NCBI GenBank assembly: GCA_035532215.1 | Contig: DATKRK010000391.1 | Location: 1 to 18,864, forward strand | Direction: 5' to 3' | Source: JAICIG01 sp035532215 | GTDB taxonomy: Bacteria > Planctomycetota > Planctomycetia > Pirellulales > JAICIG01 | Length of the DNA stretch: 18,864 bases | Shown here: in pieces, positions 6,772 through 15,280 of the stretch | Layout: each line of letters starts with the position of its first letter | Numbering within the stretch: position 1 is the stretch's first letter | The notes under the pieces: generated by a model | Databases searched by the model: none | Told to the model about the DNA's origin: nothing | The model's input: only the letters and a program-made list of their open reading frames with translations | Position numbers and translations under genes: made by a program

Positions 6772-7506
6772 TCAGGCCTTGGGCGGAGGAACCGCGGGAG
6801 AAAAGTTGGCGGAAGGCGCCGAATCGGAGACGAGTTCGACCCGGCCGGCGGGCCGCCATTCGAACTCGTAGCGGACGGGCAGCGGCGGCGGAGTCGCCGC
6901 CGACAAAGAACTCCACAAGGGCGAAAGCCCCTTGCACTGGCGCATCGCCGAAATCACGACGAAGTCGGCTTCGTCGTCGGTCGGTTCGCGATCGGCCGTG
7001 GCAGGGTGATGAGAGCCGTGGTCGGCACAGCAGGGTTTAACGCAGTGCGGTTTGGTGCAATGCGCGCTCGCCGCTTTGGCAGCGTGCTTCGCGCAAAGAG
7101 CGCTTGCTGTGGTACGCGCCGTAGCGCGTGGGGCTGCGCCCCACCCTACGGGTTCGCCAGCAGGCGACGAACGATGGGCGCAGCAAGCGCGAGCGGATTG
7201 ATGGTCGGGTTCGGCTACCTGGGAAACGGCCGCCAAGAGAGCGCTGGGCGGCTCGACCCCATGCTCGTGCGCCCAGTGCAATCGCTCCTCGGGCGTCGTG
7301 CAACAGCAACTCGTCCAACAGGCGGCGGCGCTCTTGCAACCGCAAGGACGGTCCATGCACGGAAACGGCTGGCTGCGGTCTTTCGCCCGAAACGTCGGCA
7401 ACGGCACGCCGACGGCGGCAACGATATACGCCGCAAGCGCGGCCGCCACGATCGATAGTCGACCGGCGGGCACGCTTCGCAGGCGGAGCCAGGCAGGAAA
7501 GCTCAT
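6772..7506 (-). CDS. Cys/His-rich secreted protein of unknown function
   Basis: The 244-residue product begins with a basic stretch and a hydrophobic signal or anchor segment (about 17-36). A first Cys cluster follows at 50-69: C50-M-D-R-P-C-G-C, then C63 and C67-C68-C69. The tail TPEERLHWAHEHGV comes next, then a second Cys/His-rich patch at 138-167 (CAKHAAKAASAHC, then HCVKPCCADHGSHH). In total 15 cysteines are visible. The composition suggests metal binding or a redox role outside the cytoplasm, which is inference. I recall similar CMD.PCGC-type proteins only as planctomycete hypotheticals. Residues 120-129 are encoded by a hairpin repeat (7121-7149) that keeps the frame open. The ATG at 7506 has no clear Shine-Dalgarno, but a good promoter lies 96 bases upstream. 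It is separated from the ABC permease upstream by 150 bases. Confidence 0.72.
   Translation of the reverse strand: MSFPAWLRLRSVPAGRLSIVAAALAAYIVAAVGVPLPTFRAKDRSQPFPCMDRPCGCKSAAACWTSCCCTTPEERLHWAHEHGVEPPSALLAAVSQVAEPDHQSARACCAHRSSPAGEPVGWGAAPRATARTTASALCAKHAAKAASAHCTKPHCVKPCCADHGSHHPATADREPTDDEADFVVISAMRQCKGLSPLWSSLSAATPPPLPVRYEFEWRPAGRVELVSDSAPSANFSPAVPPPKA
7121..7149. repeat. REP-like hairpin embedded in a coding region
   Basis: GTGGGGC (7128-7134) and GCCCCAC (7138-7144) are perfect complements around TGC, flanked by GTAG (7121-7124) and CTAC (7146-7149). This GTAG...CTAC hairpin architecture recurs elsewhere in the window in intergenic DNA. Here it lies inside the Cys-rich gene and is translated as about GWGAAPRAT without breaking the frame. 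Confidence 0.65.
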
Positions 7507-7601
7507 CGACTTTAGCCGCGCGCGTCAGGGTGAGAGCGCCTAGGCAATTTCTCGCCGGGGCGACGATTCGTACAGTTCTGCGGCTCGCTCCTCAGATGAC
7601 G

Positions 7602-7630
7602 ATCTTAGGCAGGCGTCTGGCGCTTGTCAA
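7602..7630 (-). promoter_or_regulatory. Sigma-70-like promoter for the Cys-rich gene
   Basis: On the minus strand TTGACA (7630-7625) and TAAGAT (7607-7602) are separated by exactly 17 bases. The -35 is a perfect match and the -10 matches four of six positions. Transcription would start near 7595, giving a leader of about 90 bases before the ATG at 7506. A short inverted repeat (CTTGT...ACAAG, 7623-7635) overlaps the -35 and could bind a regulator or be chance. Confidence 0.5.
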
Positions 7631-7656
7631 ACAAGAATTGCGATTTTGCTCGACGT

Positions 7657-8484
7657 TCAACTGCTCGCGCTGCGATAGCTGGCCAGCGCTCGCTGAAAGA
7701 CCCAGCGCGAAGCCCAGAGACTGGCGGCGGTCGCAACCAAGGCGAAACCGGCCAGCGACCAGTTCTCGGCCGATAACGGCTTCGCCAGCAACCGGGCCGG
7801 CACGTTGACGACAATCAGCACGGGGATCACGAACGTGAACGCCCAGCGCAGCGGCGTGCCCAGCGGTCCCCGGTAAATTTCCATCGGGTAGCGCGAAAAA
7901 TTGGTGATATAGAACCAAAAATCGTACAAGCTTTGATTCCGCCCCAGCCAGATGCTCGCGCTCGACAGCGCGATCATCAGACTGTAGAGCATCGCCACGC
8001 CGCAAGCCAGATAGATCGGATAAAGCACGAACTGGATCGGCTGCGGCGTAAAGTCGAGCCGCCACAGCGAGTAGCCGACCAGCCCGCAGGCGAACAGGAA
8101 ATTCGCCAGCGACGACCATTCGATCTTGGCCAAAGAAACCAAAAACTGCGTATCGATCGGCTTGAGCAGGGCGAAATCGAGATTGCCCGTGCGAATCAAT
8201 TCGCTCAGTTCGCTGGCGTTGGGCATGAAGAAAGCCTGCACCACGCTGTTGATGAACAGCGTCGTCGACAGAAAGATGAAGAATTGGTACTTGTGCCAGC
8301 CGCTCTGGGCGCCGATTTCAGCCGTGCTCATGAAGATCAGCTCGTAAAAGCCGAGGTTCATCAGCATCCACGACAGCGACGACACGGCGTCGATCAAAAA
8401 ATTGGCCCGAAACGTCATGTCGCGGACCAGGCTGTTCCGCGCGAACGTGGCGAACACGAGCAGGTAATTCGGCCGGTCGCTCAT
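7657..8484 (-). CDS. ABC-2/DUF990-type exporter permease, subunit B
   Basis: This 275-residue integral membrane protein has about six hydrophobic segments (near 27-50, 68-88, 115-135, 145-170, 198-222 and 238-262). It carries the loop LSELIRTGNLDFALLKPIDTQ, which matches the 'G.ld..LlkPi' signature of the ABC-2 PF06182/DUF990 permeases. These proteins form heterodimeric exporters with a partner permease and one ATPase; characterised relatives include viologen-type exporters of cyanobacteria. The start at 8484 follows the partner's stop by eight bases. GGAGG lies 12 bases upstream, rather far, and no better start is seen. It is the last gene of the three-gene operon. The cargo cannot be inferred. 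Confidence 0.9.
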   Translation of the reverse strand: MSDRPNYLLVFATFARNSLVRDMTFRANFLIDAVSSLSWMLMNLGFYELIFMSTAEIGAQSGWHKYQFFIFLSTTLFINSVVQAFFMPNASELSELIRTGNLDFALLKPIDTQFLVSLAKIEWSSLANFLFACGLVGYSLWRLDFTPQPIQFVLYPIYLACGVAMLYSLMIALSSASIWLGRNQSLYDFWFYITNFSRYPMEIYRGPLGTPLRWAFTFVIPVLIVVNVPARLLAKPLSAENWSLAGFALVATAASLWASRWVFQRALASYRSASS

Positions 8485-8492
8485 TGCGGTTT

Positions 8493-9338
8493 TCAACCTC
8501 CGAACCCGCTGTAGCGACGATAGCCGCGGCTCAAGGCGACGCGGCTGGCGACGATGAAAAACAAGATCCAGGCCAGCTCGACCCACAAGGCCCGCGCCAG
8601 TTCAGGGCCTTGCACCTTGCCCAAGAACACCGCGGCCGGAAAATAGGCCAGGTACTTCAGCGGCAAGTGCTCGACGATCACTTCCCACACGCCCGGCAGC
8701 ATATCGATCGGGAACATGTGTCCGGAGAAGAAGAAGCTGAACAGCATGTAGACGAACAAGAGCGAGCTGACTTCCAAAAACCAGAAGCCGATCATGCCCA
8801 GCGTCGCTTCGAGAAAGAATCCGAGTAAAAAGCCCATCACGAGCGAAGCCAAAAAGGCCAGCACCGTGGTTGCATCAGGCCAGCCGGGAAAGAAGCCGCG
8901 GCAGAGAAAGAACACCAGCGCAAACGGCCCGATCGCCACGCTGTAATAGACCAGCTTGTGGGCCAGGCGATTGACGAGCAAAAAACCGACCAGATCAATC
9001 GGCTGCACTAGAAATTTTTTGATTTCGCCGTTGCGAATTTGCTGGGCGATGCCCGAGGCCAGGCCCGGCATGCTGGAAAACGCGCGACCGATCATCGTCA
9101 GCAGGTAATAGGCGATGAAGTCTTGATAGCTGTAGCCGGCGATCGCTTCGCCGCCGGCCGCGCTCGCTCCGCCACGGCTGAATTCGATGGCCTCGAAAAT
9201 CGCCTTCCACAGGAAAACCTGGGTCACGATCGGCAGGAACCGCATCAAAGTGCCGAGCGCGAAATCGCCGCGATAGACCAGCCGCTCTTCGAGGCTGATC
9301 CGCAGGATCGTCCACCAGGTGTGCGCTTTGGCGTACAT
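8493..9338 (-). CDS. ABC-2/DUF990-type exporter permease, subunit A
   Basis: This 281-residue membrane protein has about six transmembrane segments and the family loop QQIRNGEIKKFLVQPIDLVG, the counterpart of the LLKPI loop in the partner permease. The two proteins share layout but little sequence, as expected for the two halves of a heterodimeric exporter. The ATG at 9338 has GAGGGG six bases upstream, overlapping the end of the ATPase gene. The gap to the ATPase is 13 bases and to the second permease eight bases, so the three are almost certainly cotranscribed and translationally linked. Pro-rich extracytoplasmic loops (FFPGWPD, MFPIDMLPG) are visible. The substrate is unknown. Confidence 0.9.
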   Translation of the reverse strand: MYAKAHTWWTILRISLEERLVYRGDFALGTLMRFLPIVTQVFLWKAIFEAIEFSRGGASAAGGEAIAGYSYQDFIAYYLLTMIGRAFSSMPGLASGIAQQIRNGEIKKFLVQPIDLVGFLLVNRLAHKLVYYSVAIGPFALVFFLCRGFFPGWPDATTVLAFLASLVMGFLLGFFLEATLGMIGFWFLEVSSLLFVYMLFSFFFSGHMFPIDMLPGVWEVIVEHLPLKYLAYFPAAVFLGKVQGPELARALWVELAWILFFIVASRVALSRGYRRYSGFGG

Positions 9339-9351
9339 GAATGGCCCCTCG

Positions 9352-10377
9352 TCACCCCGACGCGATCCGTTCGGCCCGTTCGTTGGCGGCGATTTGCTCG
9401 CCGGCCAGCGAAAACATCTCGGCGATCACTTCCTCCAGCGGCGGATCTTCGACGCTCACGTCCTCGATCGTATGAGCCGCTAGAATGCCGGCCAACACGT
9501 CGGGCACCGTGCGGCGGTTGATGCGCAGCTTGACCTTGGGAAATTGCTCCTCCAGCACTTCGCCGAACCGCGACAGCTCGCGCGGCGGCTCGGAATCGGC
9601 CGGAAACAACAGGCTCACGACCTTGTACCCGCTGAAACGGTCGATGATGCCGGCCAGCGAACCGTCGTACACGATCCGTCCCTGGGCGATGATCACGACC
9701 CGTTTGCACAAGGCCGCCACGTCTTTCATGTAGTGGCTCGTCAGCAGAATGGTGATCCTCCGCAACTGCTGGTAGTGCCGCAAAAAGACCTGAATATTAT
9801 GCTGGGCGATCACGTCGAGCCCGATCGTCGGCTCGTCCAGAAACAGCACTTCGGGCGAGTGCAGCAGCGCCGCGATCAATTCCATCTTCATCCGCTCGCC
9901 CAGCGACAGCTCGCGAACCGGCTGGCCGAGCAGCCCGCGGACGTCGAGCAGATCAACCAGTTCGTCGCGCGTGCGCTCGAACCGTTCTGGTTCAATCCGA
10001 TAAATCTGCTGATGCAGCCGGAACGATTCCTGGGCGGGCAAATCCCACCAAAGCTGGTTCTTTTGCCCCATCACCAAGGCAAAGCGGCGGCGATAGGCGT
10101 TTTCGCGTTTCCAAGGCACGTAGCCCATCACGGTCGCCTCGCCGCCACTAGGCGTAATCACTCCGGAGAGCAACTTGAGCGTGGTCGTCTTGCCGGCGCC
10201 GTTGGGGCCGAGAAAGGCCACGAATTCGCCCTGTTCCACCTGCAAGTCGATGCCCCGCACGGCCTCGACCGTGCGATATTGACGATGGAACAGCCCGCGG
10301 ACCGAGGCCAGCAAGCCTTCCTGCTTTTGATAGATGCAGTACGACTTCGCGAGTGCGGAGATTTCGATGATGGCCAT
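9352..10377 (-). CDS. ABC exporter ATP-binding protein
   Basis: This is a 341-residue ATPase that powers the two downstream permeases. All nucleotide-binding motifs are present: Walker A GPNGAGKT at 57-64, Q-loop Q105, signature LSLGE at 157-161, Walker B VLFLDE at 177-182 with D-loop IGLD, and H-loop H215. The insertion before Walker A (FHRQYRTVEAVRGID) and the roughly 100-residue C-terminal extension after the NBD are typical of the NatA/ABC-2 exporters that pair with DUF990 permeases. The frame is open further upstream, but the ATG at 10377 begins the conserved domain (MAIIEI). No Shine-Dalgarno precedes it. A perfect TATAAT ends only nine bases upstream, so the message may be leaderless. 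Confidence 0.93.
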   Translation of the reverse strand: MAIIEISALAKSYCIYQKQEGLLASVRGLFHRQYRTVEAVRGIDLQVEQGEFVAFLGPNGAGKTTTLKLLSGVITPSGGEATVMGYVPWKRENAYRRRFALVMGQKNQLWWDLPAQESFRLHQQIYRIEPERFERTRDELVDLLDVRGLLGQPVRELSLGERMKMELIAALLHSPEVLFLDEPTIGLDVIAQHNIQVFLRHYQQLRRITILLTSHYMKDVAALCKRVVIIAQGRIVYDGSLAGIIDRFSGYKVVSLLFPADSEPPRELSRFGEVLEEQFPKVKLRINRRTVPDVLAGILAAHTIEDVSVEDPPLEEVIAEMFSLAGEQIAANERAERIASG

Positions 10378-10386
10378 GCCGGGTTG

Positions 10387-10392
10387 ATTATA
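10387..10392 (-). promoter_or_regulatory. Perfect -10 box just upstream of the ABC ATPase start
   Basis: TATAAT on the minus strand (10392-10387) lies nine bases before the ATG at 10377. The -35 candidate at 17-bp spacing is poor (TTCTCC, 10415-10410). If used, transcription would begin at or within a few bases of the ATG, leaving no room for a ribosome binding site. Confidence 0.35.
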
Positions 10393-10424
10393 GGACCGGC
10401 CTCTGCAAGGGAGAAGGCGCTCTA

Positions 10425-10699
10425 TCTGGCCACGTTTTTTTTGAAGGGAATGGGGGGATGCGGAGGAGATGAGGAGATCAGCGGCGAGTTTGGTCGGGCG
10501 ACTGGCGGAAGTGCGACAGCGAAGACACGGATATAGGAACCACTCATCTGCGCTAATCTTCACTAATTACCGGAAGTTAGCGCAGTGGTTCCCTGTTTCG
10601 TGTTGAGTTGAAAGCCCCGCAATCCAATCGAGGATTTGAAACTCCTATTCATCTCCTCATCTCCTCCGCATCCCCCTATCCCCTTTCCAAAAAGCCAGA
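10425..10699. repeat. Nested palindromic element between divergent ABC and ispF units
   Basis: The outer arms share a perfect 26-bp inverted repeat: 10453-10478 is complementary to 10651-10676, beginning GGGGGATGCGG on the left. Imperfect pairing extends outward to TCTGGC (10425-10430) against GCCAGA (10694-10699). Inside is a second hairpin: GGAACCAC (10536-10543) and TGCGCTAA (10549-10556) pair with TTAGCGCA (10577-10584) and GTGGTTCC (10585-10592), with one 5-nt bulge. I see no gene in the element. It could be a MITE-like insertion or a large intercistronic stem. Confidence 0.75.
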
Positions 10700-10724
10700 C
10701 CATAGCAGCAGACCCAAAGGCTCG

Positions 10725-10753
10725 TTGTAGAGTTTCAATGGATTCGCTATAAT
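10725..10753 (+). promoter_or_regulatory. Sigma-70-like promoter for ispF
   Basis: TTGTAG (10725-10730) and a perfect TATAAT (10748-10753) are 17 bases apart. Transcription would start near 10760, downstream of the palindromic element. Two purine-rich ribosome-binding candidates follow: CAGGAG at 10765-10770 and AAGGAG at 10809-10814. Confidence 0.6.
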
Positions 10754-10819
10754 CCGCAGCCTGACAGGAGTTAGGACGATCCGCCGATTCGGCGCCCCGC
10801 GACTGATCAAGGAGATTTT

Positions 10820-11317
10820 GCGACGCTCGCCGCACGTGTTGGCATTGGCCACGATACCCACCGTCTAGGCCCCGACAGGCAGCTCGTGCTCGGGGGGGTG
10901 CAAATCCCTCACGATCAAGGGCTTGTCGGCCATAGCGACGCTGATGTCTTGCTGCACGCCGTCACCGACGCGCTGTTGGGCGCCGCCGCCTTGGGCGATA
11001 TCGGCGAACTGTTTCCCGATACCGACCCGGCCAACAAAGACCGGGACTCGGCCGACATGCTTTGCCTAGCTTTGGCCAAAGTGACCGAAGCCGGCTTTCG
11101 GCTGGTGAATGTCGACTCGATCGTGTTTGCCGAACGGCCGAAACTGTCGGCCTACAAGACGGCGATCCGCGAGCGGATGGCCGAGCTGCTCGGGATCAGC
11201 GTCGACCGGGTCGGCTTCAAGGCCAAGACCGGCGAACGCGTCGGCCCGGTCGGACGCCAGGAAGCGATGATGGCCGAAGCCGTCGTGCTGATCGAAAAGA
11301 TAAGGGATGAAGGATGA
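10820..11317 (+). CDS. ispF: 2-C-methyl-D-erythritol 2,4-cyclodiphosphate synthase (start unresolved)
   Basis: IspF makes the cyclic diphosphate intermediate of the MEP isoprenoid pathway and acts as a cytoplasmic trimer with a zinc ion. The N-terminal RVGIGHDTHRLG supplies the ligands Asp (codon 10853) and His (10859); VGHSDADV supplies the third, His (10931). LGDIGELFPDTDP and the C-terminal KAKTGERVGPVG are family blocks. The left end given here is only an estimate. Between the in-frame stop at 10772 and the GTG at 10886 there is no ATG, GTG, TTG or CTG in frame, and the GTG would delete two zinc ligands. AAGGAG (10809-10814) is well placed for a start near 10820-10823. A TTG at 10818 is in another frame, so either an unusual start codon or a small indel is likely. 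cysS follows downstream. Confidence 0.9.
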   Translation, partial: ATLAARVGIGHDTHRLGPDRQLVLGGVQIPHDQGLVGHSDADVLLHAVTDALLGAAALGDIGELFPDTDPANKDRDSADMLCLALAKVTEAGFRLVNVDSIVFAERPKLSAYKTAIRERMAELLGISVDRVGFKAKTGERVGPVGRQEAMMAEAVVLIEKIRDEG

Positions 11318-11330
11318 ATAGAGCGGTCGT

Positions 11331-11480
11331 GGAGGCCCGGGCGCCCTCGCCCGCACATAGGGAGCCCCAGGGCGCCCTTCGATAAACGGAGGCCCGGGCG
11401 CCCCCGCCCGAATATATGGAGGCCCGAGCGCCCCCGCCCGATGAAACGTTAGTCATACTCCGCCGGGCGAGGGCGCCCGG
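11331..11480. repeat. Hairpin repeat cluster 1 (five units)
   Basis: Units of about 23 bases follow GGAGGCCCGGGCGCCCTCGCCCG or close variants. They lie at 11331-11353, 11361-11380 (diverged), 11388-11410 and 11418-11440 in direct orientation, with an inverted unit at 11463-11480. Each can fold through CGGGCG...CGCCCG. The same family recurs at 16276-16432. The cluster occupies the gap between ispF and cysS, which otherwise shows only the short stretch 11481-11580 without features. Confidence 0.85.
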
Positions 11481-11580
11481 CACTACATTAGATCTTGATC
11501 CTGCGAACGGAGTCGCCGAGTTGCCTGCCGCCGAGAAACTGAAACAACGTCCGCAAGCCTTCCGCCCGATTAGCCCCGCC

Positions 11581-13143
<1,563 letters not shown>

Positions 13144-13162
13144 AATTCCGCATGGGCCCCCC

Positions 13163-13675
13163 ATGACGACCCGCGTTCTCGGCATCGATCCGGGTTTGAA
13201 TACGACCGGCTACGGCGTGCTGGAAGTGGCCGTGGGCGGGCCGCGGTTGTGCGAGGCGGGCGTGGTCCGGGGCCGAGATAAAACCTCGCTGCCGGCCCGC
13301 GTGGCGGAAATCTTTGCCGGCGTGGCCGACGTGATCGCGAATTTCAAGCCTGCGGTATTGGCGTTGGAACAACTTTACTCGCACTATCAGCGGCCGCGCA
13401 CCTCGATCTTGATGGGCCACGCGCGCGGCGTGATCTGCCTGGCGGCGGCGCAAGCGGGCATCCCCGTGGTCTCGTACAGTGCGACGCAAGTCAAAAAGAT
13501 CCTCACGGGCGCCGGCCGCGCTGGCAAAGCGCAGGTGCAACGGGCCGTGCAGCAAGAACTGCGGCTCAAGACGCTGCCCGAGCCGCCCGACGTGGCCGAC
13601 GCCCTGGCCATCGCCCTGTGTCATTATTATCTTCAGCCCGAGTGGGCCGCGCTCGCGCGGCGCAAGAGAGCTTAG
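13163..13675 (+). CDS. ruvC: Holliday-junction resolvase RuvC
   Basis: This endonuclease cuts Holliday junctions as a dimer, together with RuvAB. The 170 residues match the family. The four acidic catalytic residues are present and spaced as in E. coli: D9 (GIDPGLNTTGYG), E69 (LALEQLY), and D143 with D146 (PPDVADALAIALCH). The ATG at 13163 gives the standard N-terminus; no clear Shine-Dalgarno is seen, and a nearby upstream ATG (13152) is out of frame. It lies 19 bases after cysS and is probably cotranscribed with it. ruvA follows after a 192-base gap that contains repeat-like sequence. Confidence 0.97.
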   Translation: MTTRVLGIDPGLNTTGYGVLEVAVGGPRLCEAGVVRGRDKTSLPARVAEIFAGVADVIANFKPAVLALEQLYSHYQRPRTSILMGHARGVICLAAAQAGIPVVSYSATQVKKILTGAGRAGKAQVQRAVQQELRLKTLPEPPDVADALAIALCHYYLQPEWAALARRKRA

Positions 13676-13867
13676 TGGGCATTCAATGTTTGCATGGAAA
13701 GTGAGGCCTGCCAGCAATGCGGGTGGCTGGCGGCAGAGCGCAGCGATGCCGCAGGGAACTCGCAGAGTTGATTTGGGGCTTCGCCTAGGCTCAGCCCCCG
13801 GCATACGCGTACGGATATCCAACGAGTTAGACCTCACAATGCACCAGCTTCGCGAAAAGGATTTCTC
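13676..13867. other. ruvC-ruvA gap with repeat-like sequence
   Basis: No gene is supported. GGGGCT (13776-13781) and AGCCCC (13794-13799) form a weak hairpin, and the segment around 13718-13760 has the GC-rich, repetitive look of planctomycete intergenic repeats. AAAAGGA near 13856-13862 is the likely ribosome binding site for ruvA. Confidence 0.4.
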
Positions 13868-14494
13868 TTGATCACCAAGATCACCGGCAAGCTGCTGACC
13901 TTAGGCGAAGACTTCGCCACGCTGGGCGTCGACGCGTTCGAATATGAAGTGCGGATCCCGGAGTTCACGCGGCGGCAGTTGCAGCACCAATTGGGCCAGT
14001 CGGTCAGCCTGCACACGATCGACTACCTGGAAGGCAACCCGGCCCACGGACGGTTGACGCCGCGGCTCTTGGGCTTTTTGAGCGAGATCGAGCGAGAATT
14101 CTTCGAACTGATCTGCTCGGTCGACGGCGTCGGCGTGAAGAAGGCGCTGCGGGCGATGGTCCGGCCGGTGTCGGAAGTGGCCACGGCCATCGAAGAGCAA
14201 GACGCCAAGTCGCTTTCGGCCCTGCCTGGCGTGGGCGCCGCGCTGGCCGAGCGGATTATCGCCAAGCTCCGCCGCAAGGCGCCCAAGTTCGCCTTGATGG
14301 TCGCCCGCGAGCAGCCGGCGGCGGCCCAAGTCGAGCGCGACGTGGTCGACGAGACGTTCGAAGTCCTGCGCTCGCTGGGCCATACCGAAAGCGAAGCCCG
14401 GCGGCTGCTCGACGCGGCGCTAAAGGCCAAGAAAAAGTATCCCGACGTCGAATCGCTATTGCAGGCCGTCTATCAAACGCGGCATGCGGAATAG
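13868..14494 (+). CDS. ruvA: Holliday-junction branch migration protein RuvA
   Basis: RuvA binds the four-way junction as a tetramer and loads RuvB. The 208-residue product shows the three expected domains. The first is an N-terminal OB-fold (about 1-63). The second holds two helix-hairpin-helix motifs (DGVGVKKALR near 86-95 and LPGVGAALAERI near 119-130). The third is a C-terminal RuvB-contacting helical domain (158-203, with EVLRSLGHTESEARR). Translation probably starts at TTG (13868), five bases after AAAAGGA. This gives the family's usual MI.kItGkL opening. The stop is followed by a 399-base non-coding gap rather than by ruvB. Confidence 0.96.
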   Translation: MITKITGKLLTLGEDFATLGVDAFEYEVRIPEFTRRQLQHQLGQSVSLHTIDYLEGNPAHGRLTPRLLGFLSEIEREFFELICSVDGVGVKKALRAMVRPVSEVATAIEEQDAKSLSALPGVGAALAERIIAKLRRKAPKFALMVAREQPAAAQVERDVVDETFEVLRSLGHTESEARRLLDAALKAKKKYPDVESLLQAVYQTRHAE

Positions 14495-14557
14495 CGCCGC
14501 GGACGGCTTTTCTGTCGGCAGTCTCTGGAATTCTCAACCAGAGCCAGAGGCAGCCTG

Positions 14558-14811
14558 GCGCTTTGTCACGGCTTGAGGTTGCATCGCGCGTCCCTCCTCT
14601 GCACGCTCGCCGGGCAAGAACGAGCCACGGATGGAACACGGATCGAACGCAGATAAAACCACATGGAACTTCGCCTTCAACCGGACGAAAGCGGACTCCA
14701 AACCAACGGTTGTCTATCTATCATCCGTGTTCGATCCGTGTTTCATCGGTGGCTGATGCTGCTTGATCTGCACGAAAGCGTCAACGCAAATTCTTTGTTG
14801 TGACAAAGCGC
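14558..14811. repeat. Nested inverted-repeat region between ruvA and the zinc-ribbon genes
   Basis: The outer arms GCGCTTTGTCAC (14558-14569) and GTGACAAAGCGC (14800-14811) are perfect 12-bp complements. The inner arms are 14623-14655 and 14721-14754, with an identical 14-base core AACACGGATCGAAC and a few mismatches on either side. The GAACACGGAT motif is a widespread intergenic repeat in environmental bacteria. The surrounding 14495-14893 gap contains no convincing gene and no clear promoter. Confidence 0.7.
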
Positions 14812-14893
14812 TAGCGGCGGTGGAATCGAGTACGCGCCTAGGGTACGCTATCCTCAATCGGCGTTCATCGGCATCAACGCCCCGGCACGACGC

Positions 14894-15280
14894 ATGACGA
14901 CCGCAAGCGTTCCACGGCCCGCCAAATTCGACGCGAGCAAGCTGGCGACCGCCCCGATCGCGCCGCGCAGCAAAGTCTGCGGGTCGTGCGGGGCGCCGGT
15001 CGAGGTCGGCGATCGCTTCTGCAACGCCTGCGGAACGCCGCAGCCCGGCGCCGTGGCGGCCGAACCGGTGACGGCCGCGCTCGTCAAACGGCGGTTTCAG
15101 TGCAAAACGTGCGGCGGCCGATTGTATCGCTTCTTGCTGAACGGGCAGACGGGCAAAGCCAGCGGCCAAAAGCCCCTTTCGGCCGGGCGCATAGCGGGGC
15201 TGGTTGCGGCGATTCTGGCGGTCATGCTGCTAGTGGTGCTGGCCTTCGCGCTATTCGGTTGGCTGTCGGGCGGGCGGTGA
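14894..15280 (+). CDS. Small zinc-ribbon membrane protein (apparent shrunken paralogue)
   Basis: This 128-residue protein has an N-terminal four-Cys zinc ribbon (C29-x2-C32 ... C43-x2-C46). A half ribbon C70-x2-C73 (FQCKTCGG) follows, then the hinge YRFLLNGQTGKASGQ and one transmembrane segment (about 99-124). The hinge closely matches FRFLVNGQSGKAAGQ near the C-terminus of the next protein, and FQCKTCGG matches its FECSGCGA. The protein thus looks like the next one with roughly 220 central residues removed. Function is unknown; such ribbons may bind nucleic acid or protein. The ATG at 14894 lacks a good Shine-Dalgarno. The stop overlaps the next start by one base (TGATG), implying translational coupling. 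Confidence 0.75.
   Translation: MTTASVPRPAKFDASKLATAPIAPRSKVCGSCGAPVEVGDRFCNACGTPQPGAVAAEPVTAALVKRRFQCKTCGGRLYRFLLNGQTGKASGQKPLSAGRIAGLVAAILAVMLLVVLAFALFGWLSGGR

Noticed and set aside
11331..11480. CRISPR array suggested by regularly repeated 23-base units
   Set aside because: Spacers are very short (7-10 bases) and unequal, orientation is mixed, and no cas genes are present; these are hairpin repeats.
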